Source of the DNA: Paucisalibacillus globulus DSM 18846
GTDB taxonomy: Bacteria > Bacillota > Bacilli > Bacillales > Amphibacillaceae
DNA length: 64,000 nt
Assembly: GCF_000482485.1 (NCBI RefSeq)
Contig: NZ_KI519438.1
Coordinates: forward strand, 147,114-211,113
Direction: 5' to 3'
The position numbers and the translations under genes were made by a program. The notes under the pieces are model-generated. The model did no database searches, was not told the DNA's origin, and saw nothing but the letters and a program-made list of their open reading frames with translations. The number at the start of each line of letters is the position of its first letter. Positions within the stretch are counted from its first letter, which is position 1. This document shows positions 50,798-59,107 of the stretch, in pieces.

Positions 50798-52408
50798 TTA
50801 ACCCGTGATATCGCGTTTATTGTAACCAATATACCCAACTAAAGTGACTAACATAGATAGGATGATTAAACTAGTAGTGGTAGCAATACTAAAGTCCTCG
50901 ACAGGAATTTGTGGAATATGCTCAAAGACTGAAAAATTGTTCACCCACTCTGGAAAATCTAGGATTCCACTAAGATACAAAACTACGAAACAAAAGACCA
51001 CATAGCCCCAAGCAAAGCCTGTTAGTCTAGGAATAGCTCCAACCAATAAGACTGTCAATCCAACTACAACCCACATTGCAGGAAGATAAGCGAATGCAGA
51101 GGTAAATGTGGTACCAAATCCCAACGCATCCTCCATTACCGTCATACCCACTAACCATAGGCCAAATGCAACTGCCAACTGCATGATTACTGTTACAATT
51201 ATCCCTAAAAGAAAGTAACTACTCATTAGCTTAGTTCGCGAAACAGCACGACTATAAAAGTGCTCGGTACGATTTTTATTCTCTTCGCCTTTTAATTTCA
51301 GTACTACCATTACAGCTGGAATAGTTCCGATTAACGACATGATTGCCATCAATAATGTAATAAATTGCTCTGTCATAGAATTACCGGACTCATTTACAAT
51401 GAAGGCTTGCATAAATTCGATATCTGCAAAGTAAGTTTCCAAATCACCTAAAATTGCACCAAAAGAAGCCCCTAAAAGAAACAGTCCTATTATCCACGAA
51501 ATAATCATTACCTGCTGTTGTCTAACAACAAATCCAAATGACGTTTTTAGGAAAGCAGAAGCATGTTTCTTTCCTTTTCTAGTCGGTATAAATCCTGCGC
51601 CAACATCACGTATAGCATTTAAATAAAAAGTAACTCCTAATAGGAACAATGATACAAGAATAGGAAGAATAATCATCCACCAATCATTTTCCATAAACAC
51701 TTTCGCATGAACTCCCCACCCTAAAGGGGAGAATAATGACATAGTATCATTCTCAACATCTCCAATTGCTCGCACCAAATAAGAAATGATAAGAATTGCA
51801 AAAGCTAAACTGGATGTTCCTCTAGAAGTCTCAACCACTTGAGCAAAAAGAGCGGTTATACTTCCAAATACTAAGCCAGTCATTCCTAAAATAGCTCCAT
51901 ACATCATGGATCCTTCTAGATCTACACCTTCAATTCCCAAGGTCAATAATCCAAACCCAACTAATATAGCCAAGAGTAAGTTTGTAACTACTACAACGAT
52001 TATAGAAGCACTTAAATAGGATAGCTGTCCAACAGAAAGCGCACGAATGATTTCAGTGCGTCCATCTTCTTCGTCTGCCCGAGTGCTACGACCCAAAAGT
52101 AAAATACTCATAATGGCTACTGCAACCGCAGAAAACAAAAGCATTTCATGTGCAAATAACGTACCAACGGAATTTAAGTAACTAGTAAGCTCATAACCAG
52201 GACCTAGCATCGCTTGCATTGCTGGATTTTCCATTGTTAACGCAAAAGCTTGCCTCGATTGTTCATCCTGATACATCGTAGGATAGGCCGAAGCTGCGGA
52301 TAACGTAATGACGACTATAGCAATTAACCAAATAATAATTTTAAAGCGTTGCTGTCTAAAGAGTAATTTTACTAAAGCTCCTGTCCCTCTAAAAAGCTGT
52401 GTATACAT
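50798..52408 (-). CDS. ABC-2-like exporter permease (12 helices, tetronasin-resistance type)
   Basis: A 536-residue membrane protein of two similar six-helix halves, each opening with a basic segment (LVKLLFRQQRFKIIIWLIA, and SFGFVVRQQQVMIISWIIG), as in tetronasin-type exporters. The intracellular loop RADEEDGRTEIIRALSVG in the first half is matched by KGEENKNRTEHFYSRAVSRTKL in the second. It lies 29 nt after the ATPase gene and shares the TetR-controlled promoter. Confidence 0.85.
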   Translation of the reverse strand: MYTQLFRGTGALVKLLFRQQRFKIIIWLIAIVVITLSAASAYPTMYQDEQSRQAFALTMENPAMQAMLGPGYELTSYLNSVGTLFAHEMLLFSAVAVAIMSILLLGRSTRADEEDGRTEIIRALSVGQLSYLSASIIVVVVTNLLLAILVGFGLLTLGIEGVDLEGSMMYGAILGMTGLVFGSITALFAQVVETSRGTSSLAFAILIISYLVRAIGDVENDTMSLFSPLGWGVHAKVFMENDWWMIILPILVSLFLLGVTFYLNAIRDVGAGFIPTRKGKKHASAFLKTSFGFVVRQQQVMIISWIIGLFLLGASFGAILGDLETYFADIEFMQAFIVNESGNSMTEQFITLLMAIMSLIGTIPAVMVVLKLKGEENKNRTEHFYSRAVSRTKLMSSYFLLGIIVTVIMQLAVAFGLWLVGMTVMEDALGFGTTFTSAFAYLPAMWVVVGLTVLLVGAIPRLTGFAWGYVVFCFVVLYLSGILDFPEWVNNFSVFEHIPQIPVEDFSIATTTSLIILSMLVTLVGYIGYNKRDITG

Positions 52409-52437
52409 AAACCTTTCCTCCCCTCATAAACTAAAAT

Positions 52438-53331
52438 CTAAGCGTTCTCTACTTTCTTCTCATAGTGACGCATAAATAAATCCTCTAAAGTAGGAGGAGC
52501 ACTTTCTAATTTTAAAATGCCAAATTTACTTATATGGCGGATAACATGGTCAAGCTCTTCTGTATCAACTTGGAATGTGACAGCCTCTTCTTTTTCCACC
52601 ACATCATATACACCCTTAAAGTCTTCCAAATCAGATAGCCTTTCTTTTGTTTCCACTAATAAATTCGTACGGGTTAAATGACGTAATTCTGTTAAAGAAC
52701 CTGACTCAATTATTTTTCCCTGTCGGATAATACCAACACGGTCACAAAGCTTTTCTACTTCGGATAGGATATGACTGGAAAGCAGCACACTTTTTCCTGC
52801 TAGCTTTGCTTCAAGTACACATTCCTGAAAAACCTGTTCCATTAAAGGATCTAATCCAGATGTAGGCTCATCAAGTATAAATAGATCAGCATCGGAAGAA
52901 AAAGCTGAAACTAATGCCACCTTCTGGCGATTTCCTTTTGAATACGCGCGACATTTCTTTCGTGGGTCTAAATCAAAACGTTCGATTAATTGTTCCCGTT
53001 TTTCAGTTATCTTTGCGCCACGTAATGTCGTAAATAAGTCAATAACTTCACCGCCAGTTAGATTTGGCCAAAGATTGACATCCCCTGGAACATAGGCAAT
53101 CCGCTTATGAATATCGACCGCGTCTGACCAAGCGTCTTTACCAAACATTTTAGCATCCCCACTCGTTGCTTTTAAAATCCCCAAAAGTATACGAATTGTT
53201 GTAGATTTACCCGCACCATTAGGACCGATAAATCCAAATACTTCTCCTTCACTCACTTCAAGATTAATTCCGTCTAAAGCTGTAAACTTTCCAAACCTCT
53301 TTGATAAGTTATTCGTTTCTAACATTTTCAT
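52438..53331 (-). CDS. ABC transporter ATP-binding protein (TetR-linked exporter)
   Basis: A 297-residue ATPase: Walker A GPNGAGKST near residues 37-45, a signature reading YSKGNRQKVALVSAF (SKGNR in place of SGGQ), Walker B LFILDEPTSGLD, H-loop SSHILSE. A ~80-residue C-terminal domain follows, as in multidrug or lantibiotic exporters. Divergent from a TetR gene; a 14-bp inverted repeat split across the intergenic region lies in the control zone. Confidence 0.9.
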   Translation of the reverse strand: MKMLETNNLSKRFGKFTALDGINLEVSEGEVFGFIGPNGAGKSTTIRILLGILKATSGDAKMFGKDAWSDAVDIHKRIAYVPGDVNLWPNLTGGEVIDLFTTLRGAKITEKREQLIERFDLDPRKKCRAYSKGNRQKVALVSAFSSDADLFILDEPTSGLDPLMEQVFQECVLEAKLAGKSVLLSSHILSEVEKLCDRVGIIRQGKIIESGSLTELRHLTRTNLLVETKERLSDLEDFKGVYDVVEKEEAVTFQVDTEELDHVIRHISKFGILKLESAPPTLEDLFMRHYEKKVENA

Positions 53332-53364
53332 CTTTCTGCCTCCTCGAAAAAGAGATTAAGAGTT

Positions 53365-53464
53365 AAGTTTTGAAATATTTTTACCCTTCTAGTTCATAAT
53401 ATAAAAAATACTGTTTGCAAGCAATAGTTTTTTGAATTATTTACATTGTTATATTTCAAAACTT
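53365..53464. promoter_or_regulatory. Divergent promoter region with split 14-bp inverted repeat
   Basis: AAGTTTTGAAATAT (53365-53378) and its exact reverse complement (53451-53464) stand 72 nt apart. A related TAGTTTTTTGAATTATTTAC lies between them near 53426-53445. The minus-strand promoter TTGCTT (53419-53424), 17 nt, TATTAT (53396-53401) reads into the ABC genes. The arms sit just after its start site and just before the TetR start codon, the expected places for TetR autoregulation and repression. Confidence 0.6.
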
Positions 53465-53494
53465 TTATTAAACTATACTATGAGGTGAACAACA

Positions 53495-54082
53495 ATGGAT
53501 GGTTTTAAACGAAGAAGTGAATTAAAAAAGACTAGTATACTAAGTGCTGCACTAGATCTTTTTATGAAATATGGTATTAAAAAAGTTTCTGTAGCTGAAA
53601 TTGCAAAAGCTGCCAGTGTATCACAAGTAACGATTTATAATTACTTTGGGAGTAAAGATAAATTAGTTGATGAGGTTATTACTTATTATATTGATGATGT
53701 ATGGAATGAATATGAAGAAATAATAAAAAGTGATGTGGACTTTTCTAAAAAAATAAGCCAGTTCATTTTCAACAAAAAAATGTCAGCAAGCTCCATTCAT
53801 AAAGAAATTTATAATTATATTATGGTAGAATTTACTTCAGGAGAAAAAAGTTACATTGAGGAGTTTTATACAGATAAGGCTCTTCCTGAAATGATTAAGC
53901 TATTTGAACAAGCTAAGAAAGAAGGCCAAATTGACCCAACCATTTCTAATGAAGCTATTTTAGCCTATATCCAGATGTATCGAGAATTTCTGCAACAAAA
54001 GGATGTCTATGAGCATATTTTACCGTTAACAGAGGATCTAACCAAACTTTTCTTTTATGGCATTGTTGGAAGTAGGAAATAA
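53495..54082 (+). CDS. TetR-family transcriptional regulator
   Basis: A 195-residue TetR protein with the helix-turn-helix at residues ~12-55 (ILSAALDLFMKYGIKKVSVAEIAKAASVSQVTIYNYFGSKDKL). The long C-terminal domain is rich in Tyr/Glu. GAGGTG precedes the ATG. It is divergent from an ABC-2 exporter and probably represses it, releasing when the exported compound is bound. Confidence 0.9.
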   Translation: MDGFKRRSELKKTSILSAALDLFMKYGIKKVSVAEIAKAASVSQVTIYNYFGSKDKLVDEVITYYIDDVWNEYEEIIKSDVDFSKKISQFIFNKKMSASSIHKEIYNYIMVEFTSGEKSYIEEFYTDKALPEMIKLFEQAKKEGQIDPTISNEAILAYIQMYREFLQQKDVYEHILPLTEDLTKLFFYGIVGSRK

Positions 54083-54094
54083 CTCCATCATACG

Positions 54095-54181
54095 TTAGAA
54101 AAACTCGCATTCGCTCAGTCCCAAGCGAATGTGTTAGTTTTTCTTATGTCGGCGGAAAGTTTTTTATACTTTCCTAACTAC
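54095..54181. repeat. 87-bp double-hairpin repeat, copy A
   Basis: Matches the copy at 56036-56122 at 85 of 87 positions. It has a long first hairpin (AGAAAAACT..GCATTCGCT with AGCGAATG...AGTTTTTCT, 8-nt loop) and a second hairpin (GGAAAGT with ACTTTCC). In copy A the first stem is fully paired but for a 2-nt bulge. It lies between the TetR gene and the DUF4097 gene. Confidence 0.9.
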
Positions 54182-54183
54182 TT

Positions 54184-54219
54184 AAAAAGGGTAGAGACCG
54201 ACTTTTAGCCTCTACCCTT
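54184..54219 (-). terminator. Rho-independent terminator
   Basis: Stem AAGGGTAGAG/CTCTACCCTT with a 13-nt loop and a minus-strand T5, just after the DUF4097 gene stop. Confidence 0.8.
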
Positions 54220-54223
54220 CATA

Positions 54224-55033
54224 CTACTTTCCAACCGTTATACTACCATTTACGGTCTTTAAATTAATCTTATTCTCACCATCTCCAATAACAGCGGACC
54301 TTGAGTCATTCCCAAATAGATTCACTTTACCATTTACTACACTAACTTCAATCGTCGCATTCGTTGGCTCTTGTGCAGTTTGTACTGTTATTTTTCCATT
54401 AACCGATTCTAAATCGATAAAACGGTCTAAATGATTAGTAATAAGTGTCGTGCCACCATTCACAACATCACTTGTAATCCTGCCATTCACGTTTTCAATC
54501 GTAATACCACCATTTTCAGAACTTACAGTAGTCGACTTTGTTTCCAATTCCTTTAATACGATTCGACCATTAATTGTGTTAACCTCAACTTCATCAACAG
54601 TGATACCTTCCACATCAATTTTCCCGTTGACTACATCAATTTCTAAGTCTTCATATTGCTTTTCCGGTAAGTACACCTTAATTTTGGGACCAGAAAAGTC
54701 AAAATCAAAATCAAAACTCAAAAATTGTAGTGTCTTTTCGTCTAATTCTATGGAAAGAGATTCTCCCTCTTCTTCAATTTCTAATTTATATTTATTATAT
54801 TTTGACTCTGTAGCTGTAAATTCCACTGTAATCTGGTCTTCATTCGTAGGCATTACTTCAATTGTCGCATTTGTCGATTCAACAGATATTTCGGTTATAT
54901 CAGGATTATGAATCGCCTCTGTTTGGCTAATTTCCTCTCCTGCACCTGATGTCTTATACGTAAAGAGAACACCTACCATACCAATAATAACAAAACTAGT
55001 TGCAATAACTAGTAACAGTTTACGTTTAGGCAT
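54224..55033 (-). CDS. DUF4097 beta-helix-like exported protein
   Basis: A 269-residue protein with one N-terminal membrane anchor (LLLVIATSFVIIGMVGVLF). A DUF4097-type domain of repeated ~20-residue strands follows, in which VNGKI, INGRI, ENGGI, VNGRI, VNGGT, VNGKI, VNGKV and VNGSI recur, predicting a right-handed beta-solenoid outside the membrane. It overlaps the HAAS gene by 8 nt. In PadR-HAAS operons this protein may be the sensor or effector at the membrane surface. Confidence 0.85.
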   Translation of the reverse strand: MPKRKLLLVIATSFVIIGMVGVLFTYKTSGAGEEISQTEAIHNPDITEISVESTNATIEVMPTNEDQITVEFTATESKYNKYKLEIEEEGESLSIELDEKTLQFLSFDFDFDFSGPKIKVYLPEKQYEDLEIDVVNGKIDVEGITVDEVEVNTINGRIVLKELETKSTTVSSENGGITIENVNGRITSDVVNGGTTLITNHLDRFIDLESVNGKITVQTAQEPTNATIEVSVVNGKVNLFGNDSRSAVIGDGENKINLKTVNGSITVGK

Positions 55034-55586
55034 GCTTCATTCCTCCCTTAACCATTCTCATATTAAAGTTCAAATACTTCACAAAACCTTTGAACAACCA
55101 GCGGGTTACATAAAACATTCCGATTGCAATAAATATCCCTACCCCAGATAGAAATAAAGCAAAGAACAAATCATACCATGCAAATATTTCTGGATAGATT
55201 ACGACATTAATCAGATAAAGTATCGGGGAAACAATAAACGACACTCCTGCAAGCCATCCAGATAACACGAATCCAGCTAAAGCAATGAATGGCCCTAAAA
55301 CAATTACTAAATTAAAGAAGCCTAATCCAATAACAGCCCAAACTGCACGTAGCACATTTCCAGTAGATGCCGATTCCGTTACTTGCTCTAGTCGGTAAGT
55401 CGCAACCATTTCCTTAGCAATCTGTTGGGGAGAACCAAGCCCATTGGCAACTTCCTCTTCTGTCTTTCCCTCACTGATTCCTATTTCAAAATGCTCTCTA
55501 AAGTCCTGCAAAATATCTTCCCGTTCAGAAGAAGGTATACGCTTTAGAGCATCATTTAATTTGGCCAAAAACTGTTCTTTATTCAT
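55026..55586 (-). CDS. HAAS-domain (DUF1700) membrane protein
   Basis: A 186-residue protein: an N-terminal HAAS domain (residues ~1-70, FLAKLNDALKRIPSSEREDILQDFREHFEIG...GLGSPQQIAKEM) and three to four helices. It overlaps both neighbours by 8 nt, giving a tightly coupled PadR-HAAS-DUF4097 set. The set resembles the envelope-stress modules of Firmicutes. Confidence 0.85.
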   Translation of the reverse strand: MNKEQFLAKLNDALKRIPSSEREDILQDFREHFEIGISEGKTEEEVANGLGSPQQIAKEMVATYRLEQVTESASTGNVLRAVWAVIGLGFFNLVIVLGPFIALAGFVLSGWLAGVSFIVSPILYLINVVIYPEIFAWYDLFFALFLSGVGIFIAIGMFYVTRWLFKGFVKYLNFNMRMVKGGMKHA

Positions 55587-55911
55587 CCCTTACACCTTCC
55601 TTTATTAATTGATTCACACCATTCGTGAACTTCTCCCAATCGGCTAGAAGTTCCCCAAGGTAACTTCTTCCTTCTTCAGTTAGAGCATAATACTTCCGCG
55701 AAGGTCCCTCTGAAGATTCTTTTAAGTAAGTAGTAAAATATCCTTCTTTGGTTAACCTTCTTAATAATGGATACACCGATCCTTCCGAAATAGCTATTTG
55801 GTCCGAAATTTTCTGAACCAACTCATAGCCATACCGGTCTTGTTTATCTAATAAAACGAGCACACAAAGCTCTAATACACCTTTTTTGAATTGTACATTC
55901 AAGACTTTCAC
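55579..55911 (-). CDS. PadR-family transcriptional regulator
   Basis: A 110-residue PadR protein: FKKGVLELCVLVLLDKQDRYGYELVQKI, SEGSVYPLLRRLTKEGYFTTYL, GPSRKYYALTEEGRSYL. It leads the three-gene operon. ATG has GAGGTG upstream. A near-palindrome ACTAT-N10-ATAGT lies upstream near 55938 and may be its site. Confidence 0.9.
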   Translation of the reverse strand: MKVLNVQFKKGVLELCVLVLLDKQDRYGYELVQKISDQIAISEGSVYPLLRRLTKEGYFTTYLKESSEGPSRKYYALTEEGRSYLGELLADWEKFTNGVNQLIKEGVRDE

Positions 55912-56035
55912 CTCTTTGATTTTTTACAAGCTTAACTATTATACATTATATAGTACTGGTCTATAATTTATACCTTTAGCTATAATTTAACATACACTAC
56001 TGTTCATTGCAAGGTACTATTATAAAATAGTAGTA

Positions 56036-56122
56036 TTAGAAAAACTCGCATTAGCTCAGTCCCAAGCGAATGTGTTAGTTTTTCTTATGTCGGCGGAAAG
56101 TTTTGTATACTTTCCTAACTAC
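56036..56122. repeat. 87-bp double-hairpin repeat, copy B
   Basis: Same element as at 54095-54181, in the same orientation, 1,941 bp away. The two differences are A for C in the first stem (CATTAGCTC against CATTCGCTC), which breaks one pair, and G for T in the loop of the second hairpin. Copies A and B bracket the PadR-HAAS-DUF4097 operon. No target-site duplication is visible. Confidence 0.9.
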
Positions 56123-56130
56123 AAATAAAT

Positions 56131-56157
56131 AAAAGGCCCGGGAAACTCCCCGAGCTT
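56131..56157 (-). terminator. Rho-independent terminator
   Basis: Stem GCTCGGG/CCCGGGC with a G-U pair and a 6-nt loop, and a T4 tail on the minus strand, just after the DUF2812 gene. Confidence 0.75.
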
Positions 56158-56670
56158 TTACCTCCTTCTATAAAAGTTAATCCGTTTATTAAACGCATAA
56201 AACATATAAAGATAAAGTGCTACAATTACTATATCCACTACAACCATCATGTATTGGAGAAGGTAGCCTTTCCATGTTATAAATACTCCCACTTGTGAGA
56301 CAAGGAATAGAATAAATATTAACCAGTAAAATCCAAACATCCTTCTATAGGAGTCGTGTATCGATTCTTTATCCGAATATAACTTTGGAATAGTTGATTT
56401 TGTAGCATTTGTGCGAAAGTAGTAGAAAGAACTGAGTGCATTCGTCATATATTCCCAACCCGCATCTTCATATAATTGGAAATAGTCCTTTTTGGCATCT
56501 TGTCTAAAATCAATTTGGTAAACATATGATTTACCTGGGTCTTCCTCAAACACATACATAAAATATTGATATTTTATTAGATGTAGCCCTTGACGAGACA
56601 TTTCATTTAGCCATTGCTCCTCCTTCTCAACATCTGGAGCTAAAAATAGCTTAAACTTTTTTACCGTCAT
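56158..56670 (-). CDS. DUF2812 membrane protein
   Basis: A 170-residue protein. The N-terminal ~110 residues are a DUF2812 domain (TVKKFKLFLAPDVEKEEQWLNEMSRQGLHL, YQIDFRQDAKKDYFQLYEDAGWEYM), followed by two membrane helices. Start at ATG 56670 with GGAGGGGAAG, one nt after the PadR stop, so coupled. The family almost always sits next to a PadR regulator; function unknown. Confidence 0.88.
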   Translation of the reverse strand: MTVKKFKLFLAPDVEKEEQWLNEMSRQGLHLIKYQYFMYVFEEDPGKSYVYQIDFRQDAKKDYFQLYEDAGWEYMTNALSSFYYFRTNATKSTIPKLYSDKESIHDSYRRMFGFYWLIFILFLVSQVGVFITWKGYLLQYMMVVVDIVIVALYLYMFYAFNKRINFYRRR

Positions 56671-56671
56671 A

Positions 56672-57007
56672 TTACTTCCCCTCCATCTCCTTAATAAACA
56701 CATTTGAATTTTCCACTAAAGATTTTAACCGTATAAATTCCAATTGTAAGACCTCTTTACCTAGTTCAGTAAGTTGATAATATTTCCGACGATCATCATC
56801 CTGTACCAAAGCCTTTTCAATGACCTTCTGTTTCTCAAGTTTACTTAATGCCCCGTATAATGTTCCCGGCCCCAAGATCACTTCACCCAAACTCACTACC
56901 TCTACATCCTGCATGATACCGTAGCCATGCCGCACTTCTCTAAGAGATAATAGAATATAGTAAGTAGCTTGAGATAATGGTAAAAACGCTTCCGGTTGCT
57001 TAGTCAT
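56672..57007 (-). CDS. PadR-family transcriptional regulator (DUF2812-linked)
   Basis: A 111-residue PadR protein: LSQATYYILLSLREVRHGYGIMQDVE, GPGTLYGALSKLEKQKVIEKAL, DDRRKYYQLTELGKEVL. It heads the operon with DUF2812. Upstream are overlapping ACGATA palindromes, the usual site for this PadR group. Confidence 0.9.
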   Translation of the reverse strand: MTKQPEAFLPLSQATYYILLSLREVRHGYGIMQDVEVVSLGEVILGPGTLYGALSKLEKQKVIEKALVQDDDRRKYYQLTELGKEVLQLEFIRLKSLVENSNVFIKEMEGK

Positions 57008-57049
57008 AATTTCACCACCACTTTATATCACCTTCCGATGTATCTATTC

Positions 57050-57072
57050 ACGATATATCGTATGACGATATA
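57050..57072 (-). promoter_or_regulatory. Overlapping CGATA palindromes, PadR operator
   Basis: ACGATATATCGT (57050-57061) is a perfect 12-bp palindrome. TATATCGT (57054-57061) and ACGATATA (57065-57072) form a second, overlapping inverted repeat with a 3-nt centre. This is the kind of site known upstream of PadR-DUF2812 operons. Confidence 0.75.
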
Positions 57073-57198
57073 ATAACATGAATAGTTTATCAGTACAATA
57101 TGTTTTCAAATAATTTTCTTAGAATACAATCTTCCTAACGTAAGAAAACATATTTTAATACCAAATGACTAATTACCTTTAATTCCGAGAAAGATAAA

Positions 57199-57227
57199 TT
57201 GAAGCAATTATCGTTTTTCATTATACT
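57199..57227 (+). promoter_or_regulatory. Promoter of the ribA-ribD-HAD operon
   Basis: TTGAAG (57199-57204), a 17-nt spacer and TATACT (57222-57227). The predicted start near 57234 leaves a leader of only about 20 nt before the ATG, too short for an FMN riboswitch, and no RFN-like sequence is seen upstream. Confidence 0.7.
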
Positions 57228-57252
57228 AGGGACAGTGAAAGGGGTAAGAATT

Positions 57253-58008
57253 ATGGAACAAACAAAATTAGAATCAAAAGTACTGTCTGTTTTACAGAAT
57301 AAGATACAATCCATCAAGACACCAGAGGGAGCTATTTACTTAGTAGGACCTATTCGCCTTCCTGTTAATTTATACGGAGAGACTGTAGAGTTTAAATGGT
57401 ATAGTTGGCTAAACTGTGAGGAAGTGACCGATGATTATCAAAAAATCATTGATAACCTATCCGCTCAAAACTTAGCAGAATACCAACAATCCAGTGTATT
57501 AGTTTATGGCGATTTTGAAAATGATGATGATGCATTAATCCGTATGCACTCCATCTGCCACACTGGCGACATTTTTGGTAGTAAGCGTTGTGATTGTGGA
57601 TTTCAACTAAAAGAATCCATGCATAAAATTAAAGAACACGGTACTGGAGCAATCTTCTATCTAGCAAACCATGAAGGCAGAGGAATTGGATTATTCTCTA
57701 AAGCAATGGCTTATATCTTACAGGAAAATGGCTATGACACAGTGGAAGCAAATGAAGCATTAGGTTTTGTGAATGACTCAAGAAATTATAGTGATGCTAT
57801 TCAAGTGCTTAAACAATTACGTTCAAAGCCGGTAACATTGATTACAAACAATCCATTGAAACTGGAAGCGATGCAAAATGCTGGCCTGACACTATCTGGT
57901 CGTGTTCCTCTTTGGGGAGATGTTTCGGAATATAATGAACGTTACTTAAAGACGAAAGTAGAAAAATCAGGACATATGGAGGAGGAAAGGAACTGCTCCA
58001 ATGACTAA
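57253..58008 (+). CDS. ribA: GTP cyclohydrolase II
   Basis: A 251-residue stand-alone GTP cyclohydrolase II that opens GTP to 2,5-diamino-6-ribosylaminopyrimidinone phosphate. The Zn ligands are in MHSICHTGDIFGSKRCDCG (three Cys), NHEGRGIGL is the GTP-binding loop, and LITNNPLKLEAM with GRVPLWGDVSEYNERYLKTK ends the core. It has a ~50-residue N-terminal extension over E. coli RibA and no RibB domain, unlike the bifunctional RibAB of Bacillus. ATG at 57253 with AAAGGGG 8 nt before it. It overlaps ribD by 8 nt. Confidence 0.9.
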   Translation: MEQTKLESKVLSVLQNKIQSIKTPEGAIYLVGPIRLPVNLYGETVEFKWYSWLNCEEVTDDYQKIIDNLSAQNLAEYQQSSVLVYGDFENDDDALIRMHSICHTGDIFGSKRCDCGFQLKESMHKIKEHGTGAIFYLANHEGRGIGLFSKAMAYILQENGYDTVEANEALGFVNDSRNYSDAIQVLKQLRSKPVTLITNNPLKLEAMQNAGLTLSGRVPLWGDVSEYNERYLKTKVEKSGHMEEERNCSND

Positions 58009-59107
58009 TCATGAATTTTATATGGATCTAGCACTACAAAATGCAACGGCAATGAAAGGACAAACTGATCCGAATCCTCTTGTTGGTTCTGTAATTGTTA
58101 ATGATAATCGTATTGTTGGGGTTGGTACCCATTTAAAAGCAGGCGAACCACATGCAGAAGTTCATGCACTTAGAATGGCCGGTGAGAAGGCTAAAGGAGC
58201 TACTATTTATGTTACCTTAGAGCCTTGCTCCCACCACGGGCGTACTGGTCCATGTGCTGAAGCAATTGTTCAAGCGGGGATTAAAAAGGTTGTCATTGCT
58301 ACTCTGGACCCTAATCCAATAGTAGCTGGAAATGGTGTAAAGATTTTAGAGGATGCAGGGATTGAAGTTGTCACAGGAGTTAGAGAACAAGAGTCCATTC
58401 AAATGAACGAAGTATTTAATAAGTTCATTGTGAAGAAGCAGCCATTTGTTACCATGAAGGCAGGAGTATCCCTAGATGGAAAAGTAGCAACACATAGCTT
58501 TAGTAGTCAATGGATTACTTCAGAGGAAGCTAGACTTGATGTTCATCAACTTAGAAATGAACATATGGCAATTCTGGTTGGGATTAATACAGTTTTAAAA
58601 GACAATCCATCCTTAACGACAAGAATTCCTATTGGACGTAATCCACTTCGAGTAATTATGGACTCTTCTTTAAGAACTCCATTAGATGCTAATGTCGTAA
58701 CAGATAGGCAAGCTGAGACCTGGATATTTACTAGTAAGAATGTTGATGAAAGTAAAAAACAAGCGCTTGAGGGACATGGGGTTCGAGTATTTATGACTTC
58801 TAGCGAAAACACGGTTAATCCAAACGATGTGATAGCTATTTTAGGAGAACATCTTATATCTTCTGTATTTATTGAAGGCGGTGGTAATATCCATGCCACG
58901 TTCCTTGAAAATGAATTAGTAGATAAGGTTGTCCTTTATTTTGCACCGAAGCTAGTTGGTGGTAAGGATGCCCCAACATTCTTAGAGGGTACAGGTGTTG
59001 GCGATATGGCCGACGCTATCGAACTTTCGGATACGGACATCGAGAAGATTGGTAAAGACTTTAAGTTTACTGGTTATCCAGTATACAAGACCAGAGGGAT
59101 ATCATGA
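58001..59107 (+). CDS. ribD: RibD bifunctional deaminase/reductase
   Basis: A 368-residue two-domain RibD. The N-terminal deaminase (residues ~1-145) has the Zn motif HAEVHALRMAG and LEPCSHHGRTGPCAEAI. The C-terminal reductase (~147-365) has TMKAGVSLDGKVAT, SSQWITSEEARLDVH and FIEGGGNIHATFLENELVD for NADPH binding. It performs the two steps after GTP cyclohydrolase II. Full length and intact. Overlaps both neighbours (8 nt and 4 nt). Confidence 0.95.
   Translation: MTNHEFYMDLALQNATAMKGQTDPNPLVGSVIVNDNRIVGVGTHLKAGEPHAEVHALRMAGEKAKGATIYVTLEPCSHHGRTGPCAEAIVQAGIKKVVIATLDPNPIVAGNGVKILEDAGIEVVTGVREQESIQMNEVFNKFIVKKQPFVTMKAGVSLDGKVATHSFSSQWITSEEARLDVHQLRNEHMAILVGINTVLKDNPSLTTRIPIGRNPLRVIMDSSLRTPLDANVVTDRQAETWIFTSKNVDESKKQALEGHGVRVFMTSSENTVNPNDVIAILGEHLISSVFIEGGGNIHATFLENELVDKVVLYFAPKLVGGKDAPTFLEGTGVGDMADAIELSDTDIEKIGKDFKFTGYPVYKTRGIS

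Noticed and set aside
54095-56122. A composite transposon formed by the two 87-bp repeats
   Set aside because: No transposase lies between or near them and no target-site duplication is visible. I keep only the repeat itself.
57100-57252. FMN (RFN) riboswitch before ribA
   Set aside because: No RFN core sequence is seen, and the promoter at 57199-57227 leaves only ~20 nt of leader.
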